Below, piece after piece: positions 1 to 9,159 of a DNA stretch of 64,000 nucleotides; the first letter of the stretch is position 1, and the number at the start of each line of letters is the position of its first letter. The translations under genes were made by a program, and so were the position numbers. Where the stretch lies: assembly GCA_031385445.1 (NCBI GenBank), contig JANNBM010000013.1, positions 1 through 64,000 on the forward strand. Reading direction: 5' to 3'. The notes below the pieces were generated by a model. The model saw nothing but the letters and a program-made list of their open reading frames with translations. It did not search any database and was not told the DNA's origin. The stretch is from CAIYZT01 sp031385445 (GTDB lineage: Bacteria > Pseudomonadota > Alphaproteobacteria > Rhodobacterales > Rhodobacteraceae).

Positions 1-1325
1 TCACGATTGTGATCCCATTTCAGATAGGAAATCGGCAATGTTTTCAAGAGCGTCGCGATTTTGTCGAACAGATATGTGCACACGTCGCCTCGCGCCAAAT
101 CGAGGACCAATTGGTTGCGGCCCGTTAACAGGGGGCGTCCGGCAATCTGCAACGCCCAATCCGGGTGAGCACGAAACAGATCGCTGTCGGGATTGACCAT
201 TTCCGGCTCGAACCACAGCCCGAAACTCATGCCGCGCTTGTGCACAAAATCGATCAGCGGGTGCAGGCCCTGCGGCCACTTTTTCGCGTCGACGATCCAG
301 TCGCCTAGGCTCGATTTGTCGTCATCGCGGCGTCCGAACCAGCCATCGTCAAGCACGAACCGCTCGGCCCCGATGTCTGCTGCAAGGTCGGCGATTTGCG
401 TCAAACCGTCGAGAGTGTGGTTGAAATAGACCGCTTCCCAGCAGTTGTAGTGGACCGGACGGACGCGCGCGGGATCGGGCCAGTTGACCACACGGTCACG
501 AATATCATGCTGAAACGCGGCGCCAATTCCGTTCAGGCCATTGTCTGAAAACGCCGCAATCAGGGGCGCCGTTTCAAACGATGTGCCGGGGCTGATTTCC
601 GCCCCCATCGCATGCCCGAACTGCACCTGACGCCGCCCGTCCGGCAATTCTTCGGCGACCATCCGATGACCGCCGGACCACGCGTAATGCAGCGCAAAAG
701 CGCGGCCATGGGTGTTGGTGCAGCCAATTTCCGGCAAAATCAGATAGGGCGGATGTTCTTGCCCCGACCGCCCTGTCCGGCTTTCTCGAAGCCGGATGCC
801 GGGGGTCCACTTTACGTGGTTCAGCTGAAACTCGCCGACCCATTTGCCCGACACATCGATCATATCGGTTGCCAGTTGCGGCGCGGGCAGGACCGGCGCG
901 GACATCCACGACACGCGGACAGGTGCCGCAGCATTCAGCCGGGTTTGCAGCGTAAAAACCCCGGTGGCCTGCGCCGCAATGATATGGGTTAACGTCAGCC
1001 CGTCTGCGCGGCTGATCAGGTGCAGGGTGGTGGGGCTTGTCTCTGCCCGGTCAAAAACAAACGCCGGGTGCATCTGATTGCCAACCGCGTCGGCCAGAAC
1101 CAGCCCGGATTGCCCCTGAAACGCCCGGCCGGATTCAGGCGAAAGGCAAAGGGCGGGCAGCACGTCAATCATGCCGCCGGTCAGGTCATTGCGCGCCGAG
1201 GCCGCCAGATCATCAAGGTTCTCGGCCAAAGGCAGCCGAGGGCCCCAGTAGGTGACGAACGCAATCGCGCCATCGGCGCAAAGCGCAATTGTTTGCGCCC
1301 CAGCGTCCAGTCGCCAACTGTTCAC
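1..1325 (-). CDS. Alpha-galactosidase, GH36 family (3' end outside window)
   Basis: Hydrolyses terminal alpha-galactosyl residues (melibiose/raffinose-type sugars), probably in the cytoplasm after import. I translated 441 codons before the window edge; full GH36 enzymes are usually about 700 residues, so the C-terminal barrel end and beta domain are missing. The GTG start sits in a GTGA overlap with the stop of the upstream permease, implying translational coupling. Residues 1-300 look like the N-terminal beta-sandwich; from about 300 the TIM barrel begins, with the motifs CWEAVYFNH, VLDDGWFG and LWFEPEMVNPDSD. The last codons read YLKWDHNR, whose Asp (residue 438) is the catalytic nucleophile of the family; the acid/base Asp lies outside. 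No signal peptide is visible. It is the last gene of the leftward transporter operon, which fixes the likely substrate class as alpha-galactosides. Confidence 0.9.
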   Translation of the reverse strand, partial: MNSWRLDAGAQTIALCADGAIAFVTYWGPRLPLAENLDDLAASARNDLTGGMIDVLPALCLSPESGRAFQGQSGLVLADAVGNQMHPAFVFDRAETSPTTLHLISRADGLTLTHIIAAQATGVFTLQTRLNAAAPVRVSWMSAPVLPAPQLATDMIDVSGKWVGEFQLNHVKWTPGIRLRESRTGRSGQEHPPYLILPEIGCTNTHGRAFALHYAWSGGHRMVAEELPDGRRQVQFGHAMGAEISPGTSFETAPLIAAFSDNGLNGIGAAFQHDIRDRVVNWPDPARVRPVHYNCWEAVYFNHTLDGLTQIADLAADIGAERFVLDDGWFGRRDDDKSSLGDWIVDAKKWPQGLHPLIDFVHKRGMSFGLWFEPEMVNPDSDLFRAHPDWALQIAGRPLLTGRNQLVLDLARGDVCTYLFDKIATLLKTLPISYLKWDHNR

Positions 1326-2167
1326 TTTACGGCCCCCATGGTCAGACCGGCAATGAAGTGCTTTTGCATCAGAAAAAACATCAGGACCGGCGGCATTGCC
1401 GCAATGATCGACCCGGCGGATACCAGATGCCACTGCGCCACATATTGCCCGTTCAGCGAATTCAGACCCGCCGTGACCGGCTGAATGCTTGCCGAGGTTG
1501 TCAGCACCGTTGCCCAGAAATATTCGTTCCAGATGAAGGTGAACACCAGCACCGACAGCGCCGCAATCGCGGGGCGCATCAGGGGCACGACGATGTACCA
1601 GAAAATCTTGAACTCGCTGATCCCCTCGACCCGCGCGGCTTCGATCAATTCAAACGGCATGCCCTTGATGAAGTTCCGCATGAACAGCGTGCAGAACCCG
1701 GTCTGAAACGCCACATGGAACAGCCCCAGACCTGTCGTCGTGTTGATCAGACCAAGGTTCACCGTCATGTCCCGCACCGGGACCATCAGGATCTGGAACG
1801 GCACGAAGTTACCGGCCACAAACACAAAGAAGATCAGCATGTTAAAGCGGAATTTGTAAACCCCCAGCGCAAAGCCCGTCATGGTGGACAGGGCGACCAC
1901 GCCGATCACGACCGGTATCGTCAGCTTGAACGAATTCAGAATATATTGCCCGATGGCCGAATTGCGGAACACATCAGCATAGTTTTCGAACGCGATATAG
2001 GACGGCATCCCGAAATAGTTGCCCTGCGCCAGATCGGATGCAGGCCGCAGCGAGGTCAGCGCGACGCCCAGCAATGGGAACAGCCACAAGATCAGCGCGA
2101 TGGGCAGCGCGATCTTGTACATCAGTTGGGTGGAACGAGCAGTTTGCTCTATTGGACGGGGGAACAT
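1322..2167 (-). CDS. Carbohydrate ABC transporter permease, MalG/AraQ type
   Basis: Inner-membrane permease subunit of a CUT1 sugar importer, 281 residues, a normal length for MalG-type subunits. Hydrophobic segments are spread from about residue 19 to 275. The ATPase-docking EAA loop is seen near residues 176-200 (EAARVEGISEFKIFW). The C-terminus GLTMGAVK is typical of this subunit type. It starts 3 bases after the stop of the partner permease and its own stop overlaps the GTG of the alpha-galactosidase gene, so the three genes form one transcription unit. The substrate is inferred from context as an alpha-galactoside; the sequence itself does not decide it. Confidence 0.93.
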   Translation of the reverse strand: MFPRPIEQTARSTQLMYKIALPIALILWLFPLLGVALTSLRPASDLAQGNYFGMPSYIAFENYADVFRNSAIGQYILNSFKLTIPVVIGVVALSTMTGFALGVYKFRFNMLIFFVFVAGNFVPFQILMVPVRDMTVNLGLINTTTGLGLFHVAFQTGFCTLFMRNFIKGMPFELIEAARVEGISEFKIFWYIVVPLMRPAIAALSVLVFTFIWNEYFWATVLTTSASIQPVTAGLNSLNGQYVAQWHLVSAGSIIAAMPPVLMFFLMQKHFIAGLTMGAVK

Positions 2168-2170
2168 GGC

Positions 2171-3058
2171 TTACCGCTCCGTTTCGTCGCGCCACATCTT
2201 CCAGATGAAGCCCGAGATGAAAATCATCATGATGCCGAACAGCACCACAGCGATGGCAGCCCCATAACCCATGCGGTAGCCGTATTCCGAAAGCGCCTGT
2301 TCGTACATATAGTAGGACAGCACGCGCGACGACCCGTAAGGCCCGCCGGAAGTCATGATTGACACCAGATCGAACGAGCGCAGGGCGCCGATCACCGTCA
2401 CCACCACCGCGATAAACGTGGCCGGGCGAAGCTGCGGGATGATCACATACCACAGCATCTTGAGCCCCTTGGCACCGTCAAGGCGGGCCGCCTCGATCTG
2501 GTCGGGGGCCACGTTGTTCAAGCCCGTCAGATACAGGATCATCACATAGGCAATCTGCGGCCACAGGCCCGCCGCGATGATGCCAAGGTTCACGAACCGC
2601 TCATCCGCGAGGACGGCAATTTGCGCGCCGGTCAGCATTTCGATCAGCTTGTAGAACAGGCCAAAATTCGGGGCGTAAAACCATGCGAACATCAGGCCGA
2701 CGACGACCTGCGAAATAACAAAAGGGAAAAAGAACAGTGACTTGTAGATGCGGATGCCCCTCACCGTCTGGTTCAGGAAGATCGCCATGAACAGCCCGAT
2801 CGGAACCGCCAACATGAACAATACCAGCCACAAAAGGTTGTTCCAAAGCGATGTCGTGAACGCCTCATCGTCGAACAATTCGACATAATTCGCCACGCCA
2901 ATCCAGGTTTTTGCCCCAAGCCCGTCCCAGTCATAGAACGACAGCCACATCGACTGAAAGATCGGGATGATCACATAGATCAGGAACATCACCATGCCGG
3001 GCGCAAGAAACACCCATGGGGCAAGGCGGCGTTGATTGGTTTTCCAATAGGCAGACAT
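2171..3058 (-). CDS. Carbohydrate ABC transporter permease, MalF/UgpA type
   Basis: The second inner-membrane permease of the same sugar importer, pairing with the product of the next gene. I chose the ATG at 3058 (MSAYWKTNQ...), giving 295 residues. An ATG nine codons upstream (3085) has no visible ribosome binding site and adds a stretch without family character. An N-terminal membrane segment follows LAPWVFLAPG, and the EAA loop lies near residues 189-212 (EAARLDGAKGLKMLW). A stem-loop lies between this gene and the binding-protein gene upstream, probably lowering permease expression relative to the binding protein. Confidence 0.92.
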   Translation of the reverse strand: MSAYWKTNQRRLAPWVFLAPGMVMFLIYVIIPIFQSMWLSFYDWDGLGAKTWIGVANYVELFDDEAFTTSLWNNLLWLVLFMLAVPIGLFMAIFLNQTVRGIRIYKSLFFFPFVISQVVVGLMFAWFYAPNFGLFYKLIEMLTGAQIAVLADERFVNLGIIAAGLWPQIAYVMILYLTGLNNVAPDQIEAARLDGAKGLKMLWYVIIPQLRPATFIAVVVTVIGALRSFDLVSIMTSGGPYGSSRVLSYYMYEQALSEYGYRMGYGAAIAVVLFGIMMIFISGFIWKMWRDETER

Positions 3059-3089
3059 ATCGGCGGCCCCCGCTGCGCAAATCATCGTT

Positions 3090-3127
3090 TTCAGGCAAAG
3101 GCCCCGGGGATTAGCCCGGAGCCTGAA
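3090..3127 (-). terminator. Intercistronic stem-loop between binding protein and permease genes
   Basis: The arms ttcaggc (3090-3096) and gcctgaa (3121-3127) pair perfectly, and inner GC-rich arms can extend the stem. It lies between the stop of the solute-binding protein (3168) and the start of the permease (3058). In sugar ABC operons such hairpins usually protect or partially terminate the upstream message so that binding protein is made in excess. There is no strong T-run on the minus strand, so an RNA-stability role is as likely as termination. Confidence 0.5.
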
Positions 3128-3167
3128 GGGAACAGATGCAGGTCAGCGCCCGCATCCGCTCGTTGCT

Positions 3168-4397
3168 TTAGTACGCAGAAGCGCGGACTTTTTCCAAACG
3201 TGCCAGGATTTCGTCCAAACGCTCTGGTTTCACCATGAACTCTTGGAAGCCTTCCATGCCAGCCTTTGCCATTTCGGCTGGTGCGTCACGGTCAAAGAAC
3301 TGTGCCAGGGCATAGGACGTGGACAGCATTTCAAATCCGGCCACAAGGAACGGATCATCGGCAGGAACCGTCGCAGCTTTGTTGGTAGGCAGCTGACCCA
3401 GCGCTGCGTTCAGCTTTGTCTGCACGTCAGCTTGTGCAACATAGGCCAGGAACAGCTTGGCATCCGGCACGTTTTTCGCACCAGCGGTGATGTGAATGGT
3501 GTCCGTCGGTGCGTCTTCGGCGCGCGGGATTCCGGGCGTGATTTCCGGGAACGGCATGAAGCCGAGGTTGTCGTTCGTCATGCCGCCTTCTTTGAACACG
3601 CCCACGGCAAAGTTGCCCATGACATAGTTCGCAGCCTTGCCTTGCGACAACAATGCGGCAGCGTCCTGCCAGTCAATCGCCGCGTGGTTTGCGGTGATGT
3701 AGGGCTGAACTTTTGCAAGCTCTGCGAAGGCCGCTTTCACACGGTCATCGGTCCATGCGATTTTGCCAGCGGTCAGGTCCATGTGGAACTCGTACCCGTT
3801 GGTGCGCAGGTCGATATAGTCAAAGATGCCAGCGCCGGGCCACAAAGCCGAAGTACCGGTGGTCAGGCAGTCAATGCCAGCCGCCTGGAATTTCGGGCAG
3901 TTTTCGACAAAGCCCGCCCAAGTTGTCGGCACTTCAACGCCAGCCGCCTTGTAGGCGTCGCGGTTGAAATAGATGCCCCACTGATAGTAGGTGTAGGGCA
4001 CGCCCCACTGCTTGCCATCAATCGTCATCGACGCTTTGGCCGACGCAAGGCTGTCGCTCAGGCCATTGGCTTCCCAAACGTCTGAAACGTCCTGAAACTG
4101 ACCCGCGTTGACGAAGGGGGCCATGCGGTTTCCGGCATACCAGTTCGCCAGATCGGGCGAATCGGTGGTCAGGAAGTTACGGATGGCGGTTTTGTAACCT
4201 TCGTGGTCGAAGTTCTGCAAAACCACGTCAACATCCGGGTTCGCAGCTTCGAAATCCGCGATCAGCGCTTCAAACGCCGCCAGTGGAATTGCGTCGAAGT
4301 CTGCGAAATACTTCAGTTCACGCGTCTCTGCCATGGCAGTGCTTGCCATCAGCAAGCCTGCCACAAGCGCCGTTGCGCCTTTCTTAAGATGGACCAT
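3168..4397 (-). CDS. Extracellular sugar-binding protein, family 1 (alpha-galactoside importer)
   Basis: Periplasmic receptor that delivers sugar to the permease pair encoded downstream. 409 residues, standard for family 1 sugar-binding proteins. It has a clear Sec signal peptide: KK near the start, a hydrophobic core ALVAGLLMA, and a likely cleavage after STAMA before ETREL. The mature part opens with a beta-strand then FEALIADFEAANPDVDV, the usual first lobe of this fold, and contains GVPYTYYQWGIYFN, typical of the sugar cleft. It is the first gene of the leftward operon, divergent from an IclR-type regulator. Galactoside specificity is inferred from the downstream GH36 gene. Confidence 0.92.
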   Translation of the reverse strand: MVHLKKGATALVAGLLMASTAMAETRELKYFADFDAIPLAAFEALIADFEAANPDVDVVLQNFDHEGYKTAIRNFLTTDSPDLANWYAGNRMAPFVNAGQFQDVSDVWEANGLSDSLASAKASMTIDGKQWGVPYTYYQWGIYFNRDAYKAAGVEVPTTWAGFVENCPKFQAAGIDCLTTGTSALWPGAGIFDYIDLRTNGYEFHMDLTAGKIAWTDDRVKAAFAELAKVQPYITANHAAIDWQDAAALLSQGKAANYVMGNFAVGVFKEGGMTNDNLGFMPFPEITPGIPRAEDAPTDTIHITAGAKNVPDAKLFLAYVAQADVQTKLNAALGQLPTNKAATVPADDPFLVAGFEMLSTSYALAQFFDRDAPAEMAKAGMEGFQEFMVKPERLDEILARLEKVRASAY

Positions 4398-4413
4398 GGT
4401 TTCCTCCCGTTTG

Positions 4414-4430
4414 GTTCCATTATGTGAAAC
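4414..4430. promoter_or_regulatory. Candidate operator in the IclR/binding-protein divergent spacer
   Basis: In the 103-base spacer between the divergent starts at 4397 and 4501, the sequence GTTCCA-TTATG-TGAAAC forms an imperfect inverted repeat (5 of 6 positions pair). IclR-family regulators commonly bind such 15-17 base near-palindromes and control both a divergent operon and themselves. The site lies just upstream of the binding-protein start. Assignment to this regulator is inference. Confidence 0.35.
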
Positions 4431-4500
4431 TTAGTCTTGAATATTGAAAACTATGCGGCGTATCGTCTAAGGTGTCAACAGGGGTTGGAGGCCCAAGGGT

Positions 4501-5292
4501 ATGAACGTCGACGGCGTAGGGGATGGAACGGTCGGTAAGGCATTGGATGTCCTGGACATGGTGGCCGCCATTGGCCGCCCGGTGCGCTTTACCGAACTTC
4601 TGGGCGACAGCGCCTATCCCAAAGCCACCTTGTACCGGTTTCTGCAAACGCTGACCAATCAGGGGATGCTGGCCTATGATCCGGACCGGCAGTCCTATTC
4701 GCTGGGCGTCAGGCTGGTCCGTCTGGCGCATGCCGCATGGGCGCAATCCTCGCTTGCGCCCATCGCAAGACCTTGGATTGACAAGCTTTCTGAAGATGTC
4801 GGTGAAACCATTCATCTGGCACAACTGGACCAATCGCAGGTCTTGTATGTCGACAAGCGCAATGCCCGCAGCCCGGTCGAAATGTTTGCCCAAGCGGGTA
4901 AAGTTGGCCCCGCTTATTGCACCGGGGTGGGCAAGGTCATGCTTGCTTATCTGGACGGGGACGCGCTGGACCGGGCCTTGTCGCTGCAGACCTTTCACCA
5001 CTTTACCGCGCAGACTTTGACGACCGCTGCCGCCCTTCGCGCCGAGCTTTTGGTGATTCGCCAGCGCGGCTATGCGTTCGATAATGAAGAGCATGAGCCG
5101 GGAATCATCTGCGTCGCCCTGCCAATTCGCGCCCGTTCGGGGCGGATCATGGGCGCGCTTTCGGTGACATCAACGACGGCGCGCACCACAATCGCTGTCT
5201 TGGAAGAGCTGGTTCCACGGATCGAAGAAACAGCCACAGCTGTGGCACATGAAGCGGAAAGCTGGCGCTTTCCGGAAACTGAAAAAATTTAA
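4501..5292 (+). CDS. IclR-family transcriptional regulator
   Basis: 263 residues with the normal IclR plan: a winged helix-turn-helix over about residues 10-70 (TVGKALDVLDMV, then ATLYRFLQTLTNQGML), and a GAF-like effector domain from about 80 to 250 with the family pattern GETIHLAQLD, VGPAYCTGVGKVMLAYL and RGYAFDNEEHEPGIICVA. It binds DNA as a dimer or tetramer in the cytoplasm. A GGAGG sits upstream of the ATG. It is divergent from the alpha-galactoside transporter operon and lies 12 bases before an ATPase gene, so it most likely controls this sugar system. Whether it represses or activates cannot be told from sequence. Confidence 0.92.
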   Translation: MNVDGVGDGTVGKALDVLDMVAAIGRPVRFTELLGDSAYPKATLYRFLQTLTNQGMLAYDPDRQSYSLGVRLVRLAHAAWAQSSLAPIARPWIDKLSEDVGETIHLAQLDQSQVLYVDKRNARSPVEMFAQAGKVGPAYCTGVGKVMLAYLDGDALDRALSLQTFHHFTAQTLTTAAALRAELLVIRQRGYAFDNEEHEPGIICVALPIRARSGRIMGALSVTSTTARTTIAVLEELVPRIEETATAVAHEAESWRFPETEKI

Positions 5293-5304
5293 GAGGGGGA
5301 AAAC

Positions 5305-6366
5305 ATGTCCGGAGTTGTTCTTGAAAGTGTCGCGAAGGCCTTTGGCGATATCAAGGTTATCCACGGGGTAAGTCTGGCGATCGAAGATGGCGAATTCTGC
5401 GTCTTCGTTGGCCCGTCTGGTTGCGGAAAATCCACGCTGCTGCGGATGGTTGCAGGGCTGGAAGAAACGACGGCGGGGCGCATCAGCATTGGCAATCGCG
5501 ATGTCACCAGGATTGACCCCGCAGAACGCGGCGTGGCGATGGTTTTTCAGACCTACGCGCTTTATCCGCACATGACTGTGGCGGAAAATATGGGATTTGG
5601 CCTGAAAATGACCGGGCATCCGGCGAGTGAAGTCGCGGTGAAGGTCAAGGAAGCCAGCCGGATCCTGAAACTTGACCCCCTGCTGGCCCGCAAACCGAAG
5701 GCGCTGTCGGGCGGTCAACGCCAACGCGTGGCGATTGGCCGCGCGATTGTGCGGGGGCCGGAGGTTTTCCTGTTCGACGAGCCGCTTTCGAACCTTGATG
5801 CGGAACTGCGCGTCGAAATGCGCGTTGAAATTGCGCGCCTGCACCGTGAGATTGGCGCCACGATGATCTATGTCACCCATGATCAGGTCGAGGCGATGAC
5901 CTTGGCCGACAAAATTGTGGTGCTGCGCGCCGGGCGGATTGAACAGGTGGGCGCGCCGCTGGAATTGTATCACAATCCGGAAAATCGGTTTGTGGCCGGC
6001 TTTATCGGCAGCCCGGCGATGAATTTTGTGAACGGCGTCGTGGACAAGGCCGGGACGGTCAGCGCCGCGGGTCTGTCGGGGCCGGTGGACACCGGCGTCG
6101 CCCTGCCGGGCAAGGGCGCGAATGTGGTCGTTGGCTTGCGGCCGCAAAGCCTGCAGCTCACCATCGGTGACACGCACCGGGTGGAAATTACCGAAGCGTT
6201 GGGGGGGATTTCCTTTGTTCACCTGACGGCGCCAACCGGCGAAAAGCTGGTGATCGAGGCGCGGGGCGATATGGTTGCAAAGCCCGGATCAATGGTGGGA
6301 CTGGGCTTTAACGCCGCCGAAGCGCTGTTTTTCGCGGCGGATGAAATGGGACAAAGACTGCGGTAA
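5305..6366 (+). CDS. Sugar ABC transporter ATPase, UgpC/MsmX type
   Basis: Cytoplasmic ATPase of a CUT1 importer, 353 residues. Walker A GPSGCGKST is at 36-44, the Q-loop lies in MVFQTYALYPHM, the signature LSGGQ is at 134-138, Walker B FLFDEP at 155-160, followed by the D-loop SNLD and the switch His in YVTHDQVEAMT. The C-terminal third is a TOBE/OB regulatory domain. It follows the IclR gene by 12 bases and is convergent with aglK. Since the alpha-galactoside permease operon carries no ATPase within the window, this protein is its likely motor. The regulator-plus-ATPase bicistron is less common than ATPase with permeases. Confidence 0.93.
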   Translation: MSGVVLESVAKAFGDIKVIHGVSLAIEDGEFCVFVGPSGCGKSTLLRMVAGLEETTAGRISIGNRDVTRIDPAERGVAMVFQTYALYPHMTVAENMGFGLKMTGHPASEVAVKVKEASRILKLDPLLARKPKALSGGQRQRVAIGRAIVRGPEVFLFDEPLSNLDAELRVEMRVEIARLHREIGATMIYVTHDQVEAMTLADKIVVLRAGRIEQVGAPLELYHNPENRFVAGFIGSPAMNFVNGVVDKAGTVSAAGLSGPVDTGVALPGKGANVVVGLRPQSLQLTIGDTHRVEITEALGGISFVHLTAPTGEKLVIEARGDMVAKPGSMVGLGFNAAEALFFAADEMGQRLR

Positions 6367-6375
6367 AGCGCCGAT

Positions 6376-6396
6376 CGCCCGGCCATTGGCCGGGCG
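6376..6396. terminator. Convergent hairpin between two ATPase genes
   Basis: The arms cgcccggcc and ggccgggcg pair perfectly around an ATT loop in the 55-base gap between two convergent genes. A short GTTT follows on the plus strand. The position suits a bidirectional terminator although the T-run is weak. Confidence 0.6.
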
Positions 6397-6421
6397 CCGT
6401 TTGCCCTGATCGGGGCCCGAT

Positions 6422-7507
6422 TTAGCGGTACAAAAGCGAGGTTCCGCCCGCGAAAAGATGCACTTTTTTCGGATCAGCGCTCAGCCTTACAGAGGTGTGC
6501 CGCACTTCGGACCGGATGCCCGGAAGCTTGCCCACAACCTGAAGTCCGTCTGCCTGCTTTTTGAAATACAGCAGCGTCACCTCGCCCAAAGCTTCGGTAA
6601 TCTCCACCTCGCCGGTAAAGATCGCCTCGCCTGCGGTTTCGATAAAATCTTCGGGCCGCACGCCGATCTTGACCTTCAGGCCCTTATCAGCGGCATTGGT
6701 CGGCACGGCAGAGCGCGCGGTGCCGCCGTTGTCCAGCTTGATCGTGGTCATCGCGCCCGTTTCAACCACTTCGCCGGTCATCAGGTTCATCGCCGGGCTG
6801 CCGATGAACTGCGCCACGAATTCATTTTCGGGCCGCTCATAAAGCTCCAGCGGCGTGCCGACCTGGCTGATCCCTCCGCCGGCCAGAACGACGATCCGGC
6901 TGGCCAAAGTCATTGCTTCGACCTGATCATGGGTGACGTAAACCATGGTCGAATTCGGCATCGCTTCTTTCAGCTGGGCAATTTCGATCCGGGTCGCCAC
7001 ACGCAAAGCGGCGTCGAGGTTGGACAGGGGTTCGTCGAACAAATAGACCTTCGGATCGCGAACGATGGAGCGGCCGATCGCGACGCGCTGGCGCTGACCA
7101 CCCGAAAGCGCCTTTGGCAGGCGGTCAAGATAGGGGGTCAGCTGCAGGATGCGGGCGGCCTTATCGACGGCGGTTTTGATCTCGTCTGGGGATTTCTTGG
7201 CGATTTTCAGCGCAAAAGACATGTTTTCGCGCACGGTCATATGCGGATAAAGCGCGTAGGACTGGAACACCATCGCGATGCCGCGCTGCGCCGGGGGGAC
7301 GTCATTCATCCGCACGCCGTCGATGGAAAAATCACCGCCGGTGATCCGCTCCAGCCCGGCGATCATCCGCAAAAGCGTCGATTTACCGCAGCCGGACGGA
7401 CCGACGAAGACGATCAACTCGCCCGTCTTGATGTCAAGGTTGATGTCTTTCAACACCTTCACCTCGCCATAAGCCTTTTCCACGTCTTTAAGCAAAAGTT
7501 CAGCCAT
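6422..7507 (-). CDS. aglK: Alpha-glucoside ABC transporter ATPase
   Basis: Cytoplasmic ATPase that powers the AglEFG importer. 361 residues with Walker A GPSGCGKST at 36-44, LSGGQ at 134-138, Walker B YLFDEP at 155-160, the switch region YVTHDQVEAMT and a C-terminal TOBE domain. It is the last gene of the leftward agl operon, starting 12 bases after the alpha-glucosidase stop. The gene symbol rests on conserved order with the rhizobial and Rhodobacter agl operons (aglEFGAK). It resembles the neighbouring convergent ATPase closely, and functional exchange between the two systems is possible. Confidence 0.92.
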   Translation of the reverse strand: MAELLLKDVEKAYGEVKVLKDINLDIKTGELIVFVGPSGCGKSTLLRMIAGLERITGGDFSIDGVRMNDVPPAQRGIAMVFQSYALYPHMTVRENMSFALKIAKKSPDEIKTAVDKAARILQLTPYLDRLPKALSGGQRQRVAIGRSIVRDPKVYLFDEPLSNLDAALRVATRIEIAQLKEAMPNSTMVYVTHDQVEAMTLASRIVVLAGGGISQVGTPLELYERPENEFVAQFIGSPAMNLMTGEVVETGAMTTIKLDNGGTARSAVPTNAADKGLKVKIGVRPEDFIETAGEAIFTGEVEITEALGEVTLLYFKKQADGLQVVGKLPGIRSEVRHTSVRLSADPKKVHLFAGGTSLLYR

Positions 7508-7519
7508 GGTTTTTCTCCC

Positions 7520-9157
7520 TCAGTCCCGTTTGGCCAGACAGACGCCCCATGGACCAAGCGTCACGCGCTTGTCCGTGGTCTTCTGGCTGCCGAGTTCTGT
7601 TCCAATTGTCGTCCAGTTGCCTTCGGGCAGGCTGACCTCGGCGGCATCGCCGCCAAGGTTGAAGGCACAAAAAAGGTCCGTCTCGCCGCTGCGCACAAAG
7701 CTGGCCACATCGCCCGTGGCCCGAATGTCGATCATCAATCCCGTGCGAAGCGAAGGGTTGGCCCGCCGAAACGCAAGCGCCGCGCGGTAATGCGCGAGGA
7801 TCGACGCGGGGTTCTGGTCTTGCGCGGCCACGGACAATGGCAAATGCGGCGCCTTGACGGGCAGCCATGGTTTGCCCGCCGAAAATCCGCCGGAGGCATT
7901 GTCGGTGATCCATATCATCGGCGTGCGGCAGCCATCGCGGCCCTTGAATTCTGGCCAGAATTCAATGCCATAGGGGTCTTGCACTTCGTCCTGCGACAGC
8001 TCCGCCTCGGGCAGGCCCAACTCTTCGCCCTGATAAAGACAGATCGACCCGCGCAGCGTGACCAGCAGCGTGGCATAGGTTTTCGCGGCCGCCTCGGTCA
8101 GGTTCCAGCGGCTGATGTGGCGGATCACGTCATGGTTGGAATAGGACCAGCAGGGCCAGGCATCGGGCGCGGTGGCGGTCATGCGCGCAAAGGTATCCGC
8201 CAAAAGGGCCGCGGTCAGACGCGTTGGTTGCAGCATCTCGAAGGGATAGCACATCTGCACCTTGTCGCCGCCGGAGGTATATTCCGCCATGATTTCAAGG
8301 CCGCGCTGCGCATCGCCCACCTCGCCCACCGCCGCCGCCGCATAGGGGCCAAGCACCGCGCGGAATTTTTTCAGGAACTCCAGGTTCTCTGGCTGGTTCT
8401 TGTCGAACAGGTGCAGCTGGTGGTTATAGGGGTTCACCGTGGGCGCGATGGAGTTGTTGCGCTGTTCAATCGGCAGAGGTGGATTGTCGCGCAGGTGTTT
8501 GTCGGCGATGTAAAAGTTGATCGTGTCCAGCCGGAACCCGTTCACCCCCCGCTTCAGCCAGAAGCGCGCCACGTCCAGAAGCGCGTCTTGCACCGCGTCG
8601 CAGTGAAAGTTCAGGTCGGGCTGCGAGGTCAGGAAATTGTGCAGGTAATACTGCTCGCGGCGGTTGTCCCAGGCCCAGGCGCTGCCGCCAAAGATCGAGA
8701 GCCAGTTGTTGGGCGGGGTGCCATCCGGTTTCGGCGCAGCCCAGACATACCAGTCGGCGCGCGGGTTGGTGCGGTTCTGGCGGCTTTGCGCAAACCATGC
8801 GTGCCGGTCGCTGGTATGCGACAGCACAAGGTCGATCATGACCCGCAGGCCAAGTTCATGCGCGCGTGCGACCAGTCGATCGAAATCTGCCAAGGTGCCA
8901 AACATCGGATCGACGTCGCAGTAATCGCTGACGTCATAGCCGAAGTCTTTCATCGGGCTTGGGAAAAACGGGCTGATCCAGATCGCATCGGCCCCAAGCG
9001 CGGCGATATGGCCCAGCCGGCCGGTGATGCCCGCCAGATCGCCAATGCCGTCGTCGCCCGAATCCTGAAAGCTGCGGGGATAGATCTGATAGATCACCGC
9101 CCCCCGCCACCATTCGGGATCGGCGGCCAGAATGGACCGGCCTTCGGGCTGCATCAT
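7520..9157 (-). CDS. aglA: Alpha-glucosidase, GH13 family
   Basis: Cytoplasmic exo-acting alpha-glucosidase that splits imported sucrose, maltose or trehalose-type disaccharides. I chose the ATG at 9157 (MMQPEGRSI...), giving 545 residues, because it lies just after the permease stop; the reading frame stays open 38 codons further upstream inside the permease gene. GH13 regions are visible: MIDLVLSHTSD near 108-117, GFRLD with the nucleophile Asp211, VGEVG with acid/base Glu279, and SNHDV with His342 and Asp343. YQIYPRSFQDS near the N-terminus and GDLAGIT place it with the oligo-1,6-/alpha-glucosidase branch. No signal peptide is present. Tight spacing on both sides shows it is part of the agl operon. 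Confidence 0.93.
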   Translation of the reverse strand: MMQPEGRSILAADPEWWRGAVIYQIYPRSFQDSGDDGIGDLAGITGRLGHIAALGADAIWISPFFPSPMKDFGYDVSDYCDVDPMFGTLADFDRLVARAHELGLRVMIDLVLSHTSDRHAWFAQSRQNRTNPRADWYVWAAPKPDGTPPNNWLSIFGGSAWAWDNRREQYYLHNFLTSQPDLNFHCDAVQDALLDVARFWLKRGVNGFRLDTINFYIADKHLRDNPPLPIEQRNNSIAPTVNPYNHQLHLFDKNQPENLEFLKKFRAVLGPYAAAAVGEVGDAQRGLEIMAEYTSGGDKVQMCYPFEMLQPTRLTAALLADTFARMTATAPDAWPCWSYSNHDVIRHISRWNLTEAAAKTYATLLVTLRGSICLYQGEELGLPEAELSQDEVQDPYGIEFWPEFKGRDGCRTPMIWITDNASGGFSAGKPWLPVKAPHLPLSVAAQDQNPASILAHYRAALAFRRANPSLRTGLMIDIRATGDVASFVRSGETDLFCAFNLGGDAAEVSLPEGNWTTIGTELGSQKTTDKRVTLGPWGVCLAKRD

Positions 9158-9159
9158 GC